8,285 nt of DNA from Paracoccaceae bacterium (GCA_024304875.1 JAMWZF010000124.1:1-8285), one strand, 5' to 3'. Counted from the first letter of the stretch, positions 1 through 7,353 are shown. Made by a program: numbers and translations. The notes: a model not told the origin generated them from the letters alone.

Positions 1-1
1 A

Positions 2-577
2 TGGGACCGGACCGGCCGGGTGCTGCCGCTGCCGGACCGCTACACCGACGACATCGGGGTGCTGATGGTACGGACCAATCTGCTGCTGGCGCGGGCGCAG
101 CGGACCCTCGATGCCTCATGGCAGGCGGCGGATGTCGATCCGCTGACCGGGACGCTCAACCAGCACGGGGCCGAACGGCTCCTTGCGGACGCCGGGTCGG
201 GCTGGCTGATCGGCATCGCCATTGCCGGTTTCGACGACCTTGCCGGCCGCCACGGGTCCGAACTCGCCGAAGAACTGATCCAGCACGTCGCGCATGTCGG
301 CGTCCAGACCGTCCGGCAGGACGACATGGTCGCCCGCATCGGGGAGGCGCGGTTCCTTGTCTTCCTGCCCGGCGCCTCGCGGGAGGTGGCGGGGCGGATC
401 GCCGAGCGGATCGACGACCGGCTTGACCTTGGCGGCGCCGAACTGACGGCCTGTTTCGGCGTCGCGCCCTATTCCGGCGGCGGTGACGTCGCGCCCGCGC
501 TGGCCGAGGTGTCGACCGCCCTCGACACCGCTCTCGCGCGGCTGTCGGTGGGCACGGGCGCCAGTTCGGCGGCCTAG
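2..577 (+). CDS. Degenerate GGDEF-domain signalling protein, C-terminal part (5' end outside window)
   Basis: The reading frame is open from the first base and ends at TAG 575-577, so the gene probably begins upstream; a GTG at 20 is the first in-window start but has no clear SD. The first visible residues (about 11-30, PDRYTDDIGVLMVRTN) resemble the end of a HAMP domain (DEIG-L-x3-FN). A GGDEF domain follows, opening with DPLTGTLN (residues 46-53 of the visible part). The active-site motif reads GEARF (114-118, bases 341-355) instead of GGDEF, and the metal-binding aspartates of the first strand are not evident (IAIAGFDDL). Diguanylate cyclase activity is therefore unlikely. An RxxD motif (RQDD, bases 314-325) lies exactly five residues before GEARF, the position of the c-di-GMP-binding I-site, so a c-di-GMP receptor or scaffold role is possible. 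The C-terminus is also weakly conserved. Membership of the GGDEF fold is fairly sure; the function is inferred. Confidence 0.75.
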   Translation, partial: WDRTGRVLPLPDRYTDDIGVLMVRTNLLLARAQRTLDASWQAADVDPLTGTLNQHGAERLLADAGSGWLIGIAIAGFDDLAGRHGSELAEELIQHVAHVGVQTVRQDDMVARIGEARFLVFLPGASREVAGRIAERIDDRLDLGGAELTACFGVAPYSGGGDVAPALAEVSTALDTALARLSVGTGASSAA

Positions 578-1020
578 CGCAGGATCGGTTCCAGCGGATC
601 GTAGAGCGGGGCACTCGCCGCCGGCCCGAAGGCGACGGCCCGCAGACTGTCGGGCTTGACCCGCAGCGCATCGTAAGCCGCCGCATCGACCCAGCGGCGT
701 TGGCTGACCACGCCTTCGGGATCGGTCCACTCGTCGGGGCGGGGGCTGCCGGCTTCGACGGTGGCGCGGAAGTAGATGTCGACCTGGTGAAACGTCCCGC
801 CGGGATCGTGGAATTCGTTCACGAGGCAGGGTGCCCCGACCTCGATGACGAGGCCCGTCTCCTCGCGCACCTCGCGGGCGAGGTTGTCCGGCAGGCTCTG
901 ATGCGGCTCCACCCCGCCGCCGGGCGCGCACCACAGGTGCGTGCGCCCCTTCCAGGCGTTCACCAGCAGCAGCCGGCCGTCCTCGACCAGCACCGCGCGG
1001 ACGGCGATCCGGACCGCCAC
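574..1020 (-). CDS. Nudix hydrolase, substrate unknown
   Basis: A 148-residue Nudix protein, the usual length for a stand-alone domain. These enzymes hydrolyse nucleoside diphosphates linked to another moiety, releasing a phosphorylated product with Mg2+. The N-terminal strand (VAVRIAVRAVLVEDGRLLLV) leads to the Nudix box at residues 35-57: G35, then R49-E50-V51-R52-E53-E54-T55-G56-L57. The first box glutamate (G-x5-E) is Gln41 (codon CAG at 898-900, minus strand), a conservative but notable change; the metal-binding REVREE part is intact. The start is taken as GTG at 1018-1020, because the frame upstream runs only into the maeB coding region and the first beta-strand begins here. It lies 2 nt after the maeB stop with no well-spaced SD of its own, which suggests translational coupling. 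The stop lies in a CTAG shared with the convergent GGDEF gene. The family is certain; the substrate cannot be read from sequence. Confidence 0.88.
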   Translation of the reverse strand: MAVRIAVRAVLVEDGRLLLVNAWKGRTHLWCAPGGGVEPHQSLPDNLAREVREETGLVIEVGAPCLVNEFHDPGGTFHQVDIYFRATVEAGSPRPDEWTDPEGVVSQRRWVDAAAYDALRVKPDSLRAVAFGPAASAPLYDPLEPILR

Positions 1021-1022
1021 CC

Positions 1023-3302
1023 CTACCCGTAATGCGCCACGGGCGTGCCCGCGATCGCCGCCATGTTCAGAAGGCCCCGCGCCGTCACCCCCGGCGTCAC
1101 GATGTGCGCCCGGTTGCCGAGGCCCATGAGGATCGGCCCGACCTCGAGCCCGCCGCCTTTCGCTTTCAGGATGTTGCGCACGCCCGAGGCCGCGTCGGCA
1201 TGGCCGAAGATCAGCACGTTCGCCGGCCCCTCCATCCGGCCGCCGGGCAGCAGGCGCTCGCGCATCGCCGGGTCCAGCGCCACGTCCACGTTCATCTCGC
1301 CCTCGTAGGCGAAATCGGTGTCCATCCCGTCGAGGATCTCGAGCGCCTCGCGCAGGCGCTTGCCCGATCCCTCGGCCTGGTTGCCGAATTGCGACTGCGA
1401 GCAGAAGGCGACCTTGGGCTCGACCCCGAACCGGCGGGCGTGGCGCGCGGCGCCGATGGCCGTGCGGGCCAGTTGCTCGGGCGTCGGAAGGGACCAGACG
1501 TGGGTATCGGCCAGGAACAGCGGCCCGTCCTCGAGGATCATCATCGACAGGGCGCCGTGGGGCTGGGCCGTCTTGGTCCCCAGCACCTGGGTGACGTAGT
1601 TCAGATGCCAGCGGTATTCCCCGAAGGTGCCGCAGATCATGCTGTCCGCCTCGCCGCGGTGGACCATGACGGCGGCGATGGCCGTGGTGTTCGTCCGCAT
1701 GATCGCGCGGGCAAGGTCGGGCGTGACGCCGCGCCGGGCCATCAGGCCGTGATAGGTCTCCCAGTAGTCGCGGTAGCGGGGGTCGTCGTTGGGGTCGACC
1801 ACGTCGAAATCCACGCCGCGTCGCACCGTCAGACCCGCCCGTTCGGAGCGCGCGTCGATCACCTCGGGCCGGCCGATGAGGATCGGCTTCTCGGTCGTGT
1901 CCTCCAATATCGCCTGGGCCGCGCGCAGCACCCGCTCGTCCTCGCCCTCGGCAAAGACGATGCGGCGCGATGCCGTCGCCGCCGCCTCGAAGACCGGGCG
2001 CATGAGCATCGCGGACTTGAACACCGACCCGTCCAGCTTGCGCTTGTAGGCATCCCAGTCGGTGATCGGCCGGGTGGCGACGCCGGTCTCGCAGGCGGCC
2101 TTGGCCACCGCGCCGGCGACCACGCCGATGAGACGCGGATCGAAGGGTTTCGGGATCAGGTAGTCGGCCCCGAAGGTCAGCTGCTCGCCATGGTAGACGG
2201 CGGCCGCCTCGGCGCTGGTGGTGGCGCGGGCCATGGCCGCGATCCCCTCGATGCAGGCGATCTGCATGGCGTCGTTGATCTCGGTCGCGCCGACGTCGAG
2301 CGCGCCGCGGAAGATGAACGGGAAACACAGGACGTTGTTGACCTGGTTGGGAAAATCGCTGCGGCCCGTCGCCATGATGACGTCCGGCGCCGCCTCGCGG
2401 GCGAGGTCGGGCAGGATCTCGGGCGTGGGGTTGGCGAGGGCGAAGACGATGGGCCTGCGGGCCATCTTCGCCACCATCTCGGGGGTCAGCACGCCCGGGC
2501 CCGAGAGGCCGAGGAAGAGGTCCGCCCCCTCGATGACGTCGTCCAGCGTGGCCGCCGCCGACCCTTGCGCATACTCCGCCTTCTGCGGGGTCATGTCCTC
2601 GCCGCGCCCCTGGTAAACGAGGCCCGCGATATCGCAGAGCCAGACGTTCTCGCGCTTCACCCCCAGCTTGAGCAGCATGTTGAGGCAGGCGATCCCCGCC
2701 GCGCCCCCGCCGGTGGAGACGACCTTGATGTCCTCGAACCTCTTGCCCGCGACCCGCAGCGCGTTGGTGGCGGCGGCGCCGACCACGATGGCGGTGCCGT
2801 GCTGGTCGTCGTGGAAGACCGGGATGTTCATCCGCTCGCGGCAGATCTTTTCCACGATGAAGCAGTCCGGCGCCTTGATGTCCTCGAGGTTGATCGCGCC
2901 GAAGGTCGGCTCCAGCGCGCAGATGATGTCGGCCAGTTTCTCGGGGTCGCTTTCGGCCAGCTCGATGTCGAAGCAGTCGATGCCCGAGAATTTCTTGAAC
3001 AGGACGGCCTTGCCTTCCATCACCGGCTTGGACGCCAGCGCCCCGATATTGCCGAGGCCGAGCACGGCGGAGCCGTTCGACACCACCGCCACGAGGTTGC
3101 CCCGCGCGGTGTAGTCCGCGGCGGTCGTCGGGTCGGCCTTGATCTCGAGGCAGGCCTCGGCGACGCCGGGCGAATAGGCGCGCGAGAGGTCGCGTCCGTT
3201 GGCGAGCGGCTTGGTCGCCCGCACCTCCAGCTTGCCCGGCTTGGGATAGCGATGATAGTCGAGCGCCGCCTGCCGCAGGGCCTCTTTCGTGCTGTCGGAC
3301 AT
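1023..3302 (-). CDS. maeB: NADP-dependent malic enzyme, MaeB type (malic enzyme plus phosphotransacetylase-like domain)
   Basis: Oxidatively decarboxylates L-malate to pyruvate with reduction of NADP+ in the cytoplasm, linking the TCA cycle to pyruvate and NADPH supply. The product has 759 residues, the typical length of the hybrid class. The N-terminal malic domain shows the catalytic-Tyr segment AYSPGVAEAC (Tyr43), Lys98 in EGKAVLFKKFSGID, the metal-site stretch NLEDI (138-142) and the signature FHDDQHGTA (163-171). The NAD(P)-binding Rossmann loop STGGGAAGIA follows at 196-205. From about residue 430 (RRIVFAEGEDERVLRAAQ) to the end is a phosphotransacetylase-like domain; in characterised MaeB proteins this part lacks Pta activity and serves in oligomerisation and acetyl-CoA control. 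The ATG is preceded by a strong purine-rich SD (GGGAGGAG, 2 nt from the ATG). A palindromic operator candidate lies 14 nt upstream of the start. NADP rather than NAD use is inferred from the family. Confidence 0.95.
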   Translation of the reverse strand: MSDSTKEALRQAALDYHRYPKPGKLEVRATKPLANGRDLSRAYSPGVAEACLEIKADPTTAADYTARGNLVAVVSNGSAVLGLGNIGALASKPVMEGKAVLFKKFSGIDCFDIELAESDPEKLADIICALEPTFGAINLEDIKAPDCFIVEKICRERMNIPVFHDDQHGTAIVVGAAATNALRVAGKRFEDIKVVSTGGGAAGIACLNMLLKLGVKRENVWLCDIAGLVYQGRGEDMTPQKAEYAQGSAAATLDDVIEGADLFLGLSGPGVLTPEMVAKMARRPIVFALANPTPEILPDLAREAAPDVIMATGRSDFPNQVNNVLCFPFIFRGALDVGATEINDAMQIACIEGIAAMARATTSAEAAAVYHGEQLTFGADYLIPKPFDPRLIGVVAGAVAKAACETGVATRPITDWDAYKRKLDGSVFKSAMLMRPVFEAAATASRRIVFAEGEDERVLRAAQAILEDTTEKPILIGRPEVIDARSERAGLTVRRGVDFDVVDPNDDPRYRDYWETYHGLMARRGVTPDLARAIMRTNTTAIAAVMVHRGEADSMICGTFGEYRWHLNYVTQVLGTKTAQPHGALSMMILEDGPLFLADTHVWSLPTPEQLARTAIGAARHARRFGVEPKVAFCSQSQFGNQAEGSGKRLREALEILDGMDTDFAYEGEMNVDVALDPAMRERLLPGGRMEGPANVLIFGHADAASGVRNILKAKGGGLEVGPILMGLGNRAHIVTPGVTARGLLNMAAIAGTPVAHYG

Positions 3303-3316
3303 GGCTCCTCCCTCGG

Positions 3317-3336
3317 ATGGTTTAATATTGAACCAT
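3317..3336. promoter_or_regulatory. Near-perfect 20-bp palindrome upstream of maeB, candidate operator
   Basis: ATGGTTTAATATTGAACCAT matches its own reverse complement at 18 of 20 positions (half-sites ATGGTT and AACCAT, with one T/G asymmetric pair). It is an AT-rich island in very G+C-rich DNA, 14 nt before the maeB ATG, so a bound dimeric repressor would cover the promoter or transcript start. It also lies 163 nt before cdd on the other strand and could affect both directions. I do not recognise the cognate regulator; this is structural evidence only. Confidence 0.55.
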
Positions 3337-3432
3337 TTTGCGGGCCGCGCGTGCAGCGTCAGGCCTCACGCCTATCCCATACCCCCCGCAAGCGGCATTT
3401 ACCATGACGGAGAGCGCCCAGGCACAGCCTGA

Positions 3433-3458
3433 CGCGAGGCGGGACCTTGCGCCTCGTG
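3433..3458 (+). other. G+C-rich hairpin in the region upstream of cdd
   Basis: CGAGGCG (3435-3441) pairs with CGCCTCG (3450-3456) around an 8-nt loop; a G-T and a C-G pair extend it outward to 3433-3458. It lies about 40 nt before the preferred cdd start and has no T-run, so it is not an intrinsic terminator. If cdd starts at 3500 it would sit in the mRNA leader. Such stems arise easily by chance in DNA this rich in G and C. Confidence 0.25.
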
Positions 3459-3499
3459 CCCCCCTGTCCCAATCTGCCCCGAAAATCGGAGCTGCCCTC

Positions 3500-3889
3500 A
3501 TGGATCTGCTGGACGCCGCCCGCGCGGTCTTTCCCAACGCCTACGCGCCTTATTCCAAGTTCAACGTCGGCGCCGCGGTGCGCACCAGGAACGGCACCGT
3601 CTTCCAGGGGGTGAACGTCGAGAACGCGGCCTATCCAGAAGGCACCTGCGCCGAGGCCGGGGCCATCGCCGCGATGTGCGCGGCCGGAGAGCGCGAGATC
3701 GTGGAGGTCGCCGTCATCGCCGACTGCCCCGAGCCGGTGCCCCCCTGCGGCGGCTGCCGACAGAAGCTGGCCGAGTTCGCGGGCCGGGACGTCAAGGTCA
3801 CCCTCGCCACGATCCAGGGCAAGACGCTGGAGACCACCGTCGGCGGCCTGCTGCCCGGCGGGTTCGATGCCTCGTTCATGGAAACGTAA
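3500..3889 (+). CDS. cdd: Cytidine deaminase
   Basis: Hydrolytically deaminates cytidine and deoxycytidine to uridine and deoxyuridine, feeding the next enzyme, DeoA. The product has 129 residues, the size of the short homotetrameric class. Zinc ligands are visible as Cys50 in TCAEAGAI with the proton-shuttling Glu52, and Cys83 and Cys86 in PPCGGCRQ. The substrate-binding NVENAAYPEG (39-48) and the N-terminal AYAPYSKFNVGAAV are characteristic. The ATG at 3500 was chosen because the family normally begins at this LLDAAR-type helix and GGAG (3488-3491) lies 8 nt upstream. The frame stays open upstream to a TTG at 3338 and an ATG at 3404, which would add 32 residues with no resemblance to the family. 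It is the first gene of the operon; its TAA directly abuts the deoA ATG. Confidence 0.95.
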   Translation: MDLLDAARAVFPNAYAPYSKFNVGAAVRTRNGTVFQGVNVENAAYPEGTCAEAGAIAAMCAAGEREIVEVAVIADCPEPVPPCGGCRQKLAEFAGRDVKVTLATIQGKTLETTVGGLLPGGFDASFMET

Positions 3890-5197
3890 ATGGACGCCCG
3901 TACGATCATCGCGAAGGTTCGGCGCCAGAAGGCCCTCAGCCCGGAAGAGTTGGCCTGGTTCGGCATGGGCCTCGCCAACGGAAAGGTCAGCGACGCGCAG
4001 GCGGGGGCCTTCGCGATGGCGGTTTGCCTGAACGGGATCGGGTCGTCGGGCCGGGTCGGGCTGACCCTCGCGATGCGCGAATCCGGCGACGTGCTGCACT
4101 GGGACATGGACGGCCCGGTGATCGACAAGCATTCGACCGGGGGCGTCGGGGATTGCGTGTCCCTCGTCCTCGCCCCCGCGCTGGCGGCCTGCGGCGCCTA
4201 TGTCCCGATGATCTCGGGCCGGGGTCTGGGCCACACGGGCGGGACGCTGGACAAGATGGAGGCGATCCCCGGCCTGACGGCGCAGGTGGACGAAGCGCAG
4301 CTGCGGCGCGTCACCGGCGCGGCCGGCTGCTGCATCGCCGGCGCCACGGGCCGGATCGCCCCCGCCGACAAGCGCCTCTACGCCATCCGCGACGTGACCG
4401 CGACGGTGGAGAGCATCGACCTCATCACCGCCTCGATCCTGTCCAAGAAGCTGGCGGCGGGGCTGGAAGGCCTCGTCCTCGACGTCAAGGTCGGCACCGG
4501 CGCCTTCATGAAGACGGCGGAAGAGGCCGAGGCGCTGGCCCGCTCCCTCGTCAGTACGGCCAACGGCGCGGGCTGCGCGACGGCGGCGCTGGTCACGGAC
4601 ATGAACCAGCCGCTCGCCCCCGTCCTCGGCAACGCGCTCGAGGTGGCGGTCTCGATGGAGGTCCTCGCCGGCAACCGGGACGCGGCCCCGCGCCTGCATG
4701 ACCTGACCGTGGACCTCTGCACCCGGCTCCTCGCCCTCACCGGAGAGGACGAGGCCGAGGCCCGCCAGCGGGTCGAGCGGGCGATCACCTCGGGCGCGGC
4801 GATGGAGCGGTTCGCCCACATGGTCGCCCTCATGGGCGGCCCGCCGGACATGGCCGAGGATTGGCGCACGCATCTGCCCAAGGCCCCGGTGGTGGGCGAG
4901 GTCCCGGCCCCCCGGATGGGCCGGGTCGTCCACATCGACGGCGAGGCGCTGGGCCAGGCCGTCGTCTCCCTCGGCGGGGGCCGGCAGGTCGAGACGGACA
5001 CGGTCGATCCTGCGGTGGGCCTCACGGACTTCATCGACCTCGGAACCGTGGTCGGGCGGGGCGAGCCGCTTTGCGTCCTGCACGCGCGGACCGAGGAAGA
5101 GGCCGAGATGGCCGCGCGCGCGATCCTGTCCGCCGTCACCATCGCCGAGGACGACGTCGAGGTGCCGCCTCTCGTCCACACCTGGGTGGACCGCTAG
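3890..5197 (+). CDS. deoA: Thymidine phosphorylase
   Basis: Reversibly phosphorolyses thymidine (and deoxyuridine) to the base and 2-deoxyribose-1-phosphate. At 435 residues it is close to the 440 of the E. coli enzyme. The phosphate-binding loop KHSTGGVGD is at 80-88 and the family signature SGRGLGHTGGTLDKME at 109-124. Arg167, Ser182 and Lys186 in the segment LYAIRD...ASILSKK correspond to the pyrimidine-contacting Arg171, Ser186 and Lys190 of E. coli DeoA. The C-terminal alpha/beta domain (GRVVHIDGEALGQAVVSLGGGR onward) is complete. The ATG immediately follows the cdd TAA, with only a weak GGA upstream, so translation probably depends on coupling. The related pyrimidine-nucleoside phosphorylase (Pdp) and AMP phosphorylase are possible alternatives, but length and deoB linkage favour DeoA. 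Confidence 0.95.
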   Translation: MDARTIIAKVRRQKALSPEELAWFGMGLANGKVSDAQAGAFAMAVCLNGIGSSGRVGLTLAMRESGDVLHWDMDGPVIDKHSTGGVGDCVSLVLAPALAACGAYVPMISGRGLGHTGGTLDKMEAIPGLTAQVDEAQLRRVTGAAGCCIAGATGRIAPADKRLYAIRDVTATVESIDLITASILSKKLAAGLEGLVLDVKVGTGAFMKTAEEAEALARSLVSTANGAGCATAALVTDMNQPLAPVLGNALEVAVSMEVLAGNRDAAPRLHDLTVDLCTRLLALTGEDEAEARQRVERAITSGAAMERFAHMVALMGGPPDMAEDWRTHLPKAPVVGEVPAPRMGRVVHIDGEALGQAVVSLGGGRQVETDTVDPAVGLTDFIDLGTVVGRGEPLCVLHARTEEEAEMAARAILSAVTIAEDDVEVPPLVHTWVDR

Positions 5198-6367
5198 ATG
5201 CCGCGCGCCTTCCTCGTCGTGATCGACAGCGTCGGGATCGGCGGCGCGCCGGATGCGGACGCGTTCTTCAACGGCGAGGTGCCGGACACCGGGGCGGACA
5301 CGGTCGGGCATATCGCGCAGGCGGCGGGGCTGACGACACCGACCCTCGACGCCCTCGGCCTTCGCGCCGCCCATGCGCTTGCCAACGGACTGCCCCATGA
5401 CGGGCCGGCGCCCACCGGCGCCTATGCCGCCGCGACCGAGGTCTCGCCCGGCAAGGACACCCCCTCCGGCCACTGGGAACTGGCGGGCGTGCCGGTGCCC
5501 TGGGACTGGCACGTTTTCCCGAAGGGCGACCCGGCCTTTCCGCAGGACCTGGCCGATTTCGTGGCCGAACAGGCGGACGCCGACGGCATCCTCGGCAATT
5601 GCCACGCCAGCGGGACCGAGATCATCGCGCGGCTGGGGGAAGAGCACGTCAAGACGGGTCGGCCGATCTGCTACACCTCCGCCGACAGCGTCTTCCAGAT
5701 CGCCGCGCATGAGGAGCATTTCGGCCTCGATCGGCTCTACGCCCTCTGCGAGGCCATCGCCCCGCGCCTGCACGCCATGAAGGTCGGGCGCGTGATCGCC
5801 CGGCCCTTCGTGGGCGAGGCGGGCGCCTTCAAGCGCACCCAGAACCGGCACGACTACGCCATCGAGCCGCCGAGCCCGACCCTCTGCGACTGGGTGCGGG
5901 GCGCGGGCCGCAGGGTGAACGCGGTGGGCAAGATCGGCGACATCTTCTCGATGCGGGGAATCGACGAGAACCGCAAGGGCGATGACAGGACGCTGATGGG
6001 GCATCTGTCGGATTACATCGAGGAGACCCCCGACAACGGCCTGACCTTCGCCAATTTCGTCGAGTTCGACAGCCTCTACGGCCATCGCCGCGATCCGGCA
6101 GGCTACCGGGACCACATCGAATGGTTCGATGGGGAGCTGGCGAAGCTGCTGCCGAAGCTGCGGGGCGACGACCTGCTGATCGTCACCGCCGACCACGGCA
6201 ACGACCCCACCTGGACCGGCACCGACCACACGCGCGAACGGGTGCCGGTGCTCTGCCACGGTATCGGCGCGCGCAACCTCGGCCTTGTTGCCTTCACCGA
6301 TGTCGCCGCCAGCGTCGCGGCGCATCTCGGTGTCCCCTCCCAGGGCCCCGGACGGAGTTTCCTATGA
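5198..6367 (+). CDS. deoB: Phosphopentomutase
   Basis: Interconverts (deoxy)ribose-1-phosphate and (deoxy)ribose-5-phosphate, taking the sugar phosphate made by DeoA toward central metabolism. It belongs to the alkaline-phosphatase-like, Mn2+-dependent superfamily. Metal ligand Asp10 lies in VVIDSVGIGGAPDAD. The phosphorylated catalytic Thr88 is in GKDTPSGHWE. Further metal-site motifs are NFVEFDSLYGHRRD and TADHGNDPTWTGTDHTRE near the C-terminus. The 389 residues fall in the normal range (about 390-407), with the inserted cap domain between the two halves of the core. The ATG directly follows the deoA TAG, with GGTGGA 7 nt before it. The stop TGA overlaps the add ATG. Confidence 0.96.
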   Translation: MPRAFLVVIDSVGIGGAPDADAFFNGEVPDTGADTVGHIAQAAGLTTPTLDALGLRAAHALANGLPHDGPAPTGAYAAATEVSPGKDTPSGHWELAGVPVPWDWHVFPKGDPAFPQDLADFVAEQADADGILGNCHASGTEIIARLGEEHVKTGRPICYTSADSVFQIAAHEEHFGLDRLYALCEAIAPRLHAMKVGRVIARPFVGEAGAFKRTQNRHDYAIEPPSPTLCDWVRGAGRRVNAVGKIGDIFSMRGIDENRKGDDRTLMGHLSDYIEETPDNGLTFANFVEFDSLYGHRRDPAGYRDHIEWFDGELAKLLPKLRGDDLLIVTADHGNDPTWTGTDHTRERVPVLCHGIGARNLGLVAFTDVAASVAAHLGVPSQGPGRSFL

Positions 6368-7353
6368 CATTCAAGAGCCTGCCCAAGGTCGAACTGCACC
6401 TCCACCTCGAAGGCGCCGCGCCGCCCTCCTTCATCCGGGGACTGGCGTCCGAGAAGGGCATCGACCTCTCTGGCATCTTCAAGGAGGACGGCAGCTACGC
6501 CTACCGCGACTTCGACCACTTCCTGCAGGTCTACGAGGCGGCCTGCACCGTCCTGACCGGCCCCGAGGAGTTCCGCCGCCTGACCCTCGCCGTGCTGGAG
6601 GAAAGCGCCGCGCACGGCGTCGTCTATTCCGAGACGTTCCTGTCGCCCGATTTCTGCGGCGGCGGCGACGTGGCGGCCTGGCGCGAGTACCTGGCGGCGA
6701 TGGAAGAGGCCGCGGCGGAGGCCGAGCGGACCCATGGGATCACGCTGAAGGGCATCGTCACCTGCATCCGCCACAACGGGCCCGAGCAGGCGAAATCCGC
6801 CGCCCGCTGCGCGGTGGAGACGCAGGGCGACTTCCTGACGGGTTTCGGCATGGCGGGGGCGGAGCTGATGGGCCGGCCCGGCGACTTTTCCTACAGCTTC
6901 GACATGGCGCGCGAGGCGGGGCTGCACCTGACCTGCCACGCGGGCGAATGGGGGGACGCGCGGATGGTCGCCGATACGATCCGCGACCTGCGCCCGGCGC
7001 GGATCGGCCACGGGATCAACGCCATCCAGGACCCCGCGCTGGTCGAGAAGATCGCCGAGGACGGCATCGTGCTCGAGGTCTGCCCGGGCTCCAACGTCTT
7101 CCTCGGCGCGGCGAAATCGTGGAAGGACCACCCGATCAGGCGGCTCCGCGACGCCGGCGTGAAGGTCACCGTCTCGACCGACGATCCCCCCTTCTTCGGC
7201 ACCACGATGACGGCGGAGTTCGAGGGGCTGCACCGCGCCTTCGGCTGGGACGAGGCCGACTTCGCGGAACTGAACAAGACCGCCCTTGACGCCGCCTTCA
7301 CCGACGCCGACACGAAGGCCCGGATCGCCAAGCTGCTGGAGCCCGCCCCATGA
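6364..7353 (+). CDS. add: Adenosine deaminase
   Basis: Hydrolytically deaminates (deoxy)adenosine to (deoxy)inosine with a catalytic zinc. The TIM-barrel signature residues are all present in 329 residues: zinc ligands His12 and His14 in VELHLHLEG, His192 in CHAGE, and Asp273 in STDDP; catalytic Glu195, His216 in IGHG and Asp274. The ATG overlaps the deoB stop (ATGA) and has a good SD, GGAG, 6 nt upstream. The homologous adenine deaminases share the same zinc motifs, so substrate choice is not proven by these residues; the operon of nucleoside enzymes favours adenosine. A purine nucleoside phosphorylase that would use the inosine product is not in the window. Confidence 0.9.
   Translation: MTFKSLPKVELHLHLEGAAPPSFIRGLASEKGIDLSGIFKEDGSYAYRDFDHFLQVYEAACTVLTGPEEFRRLTLAVLEESAAHGVVYSETFLSPDFCGGGDVAAWREYLAAMEEAAAEAERTHGITLKGIVTCIRHNGPEQAKSAARCAVETQGDFLTGFGMAGAELMGRPGDFSYSFDMAREAGLHLTCHAGEWGDARMVADTIRDLRPARIGHGINAIQDPALVEKIAEDGIVLEVCPGSNVFLGAAKSWKDHPIRRLRDAGVKVTVSTDDPPFFGTTMTAEFEGLHRAFGWDEADFAELNKTALDAAFTDADTKARIAKLLEPAP

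Noticed and set aside
1..426. An ATG-initiated open frame at the window's first base on the plus strand
   Set aside because: The frame starting at base 2 carries recognisable HAMP and GGDEF-like features; the frame at base 1 is Arg/Pro/Ala-rich noise.
1023..2010. Separate phosphotransacetylase gene within the maeB 3' half
   Set aside because: The domain is in frame with the malic enzyme domain with no stop or start signal between, and the total of 759 residues is normal for MaeB; it is a domain of one protein.
1021..2328. N-terminal extension of the Nudix frame deep into maeB
   Set aside because: The upstream part is an out-of-frame reading of maeB with biased composition; Nudix homology starts only at the GTG at 1020.
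1032..3407. A 791-codon open frame on the plus strand opposite maeB
   Set aside because: maeB is unambiguous on the other strand, and the antisense translation shows no recognisable fold; it is a composition artefact.
3359..6325. A 988-codon open frame on the minus strand opposite cdd, deoA and deoB
   Set aside because: It runs across three clearly identified genes on the plus strand and its translation is low-complexity Arg/Gly/Asp/His-rich with no domain. Long antisense frames of this kind are expected in DNA with G/C-rich third positions.
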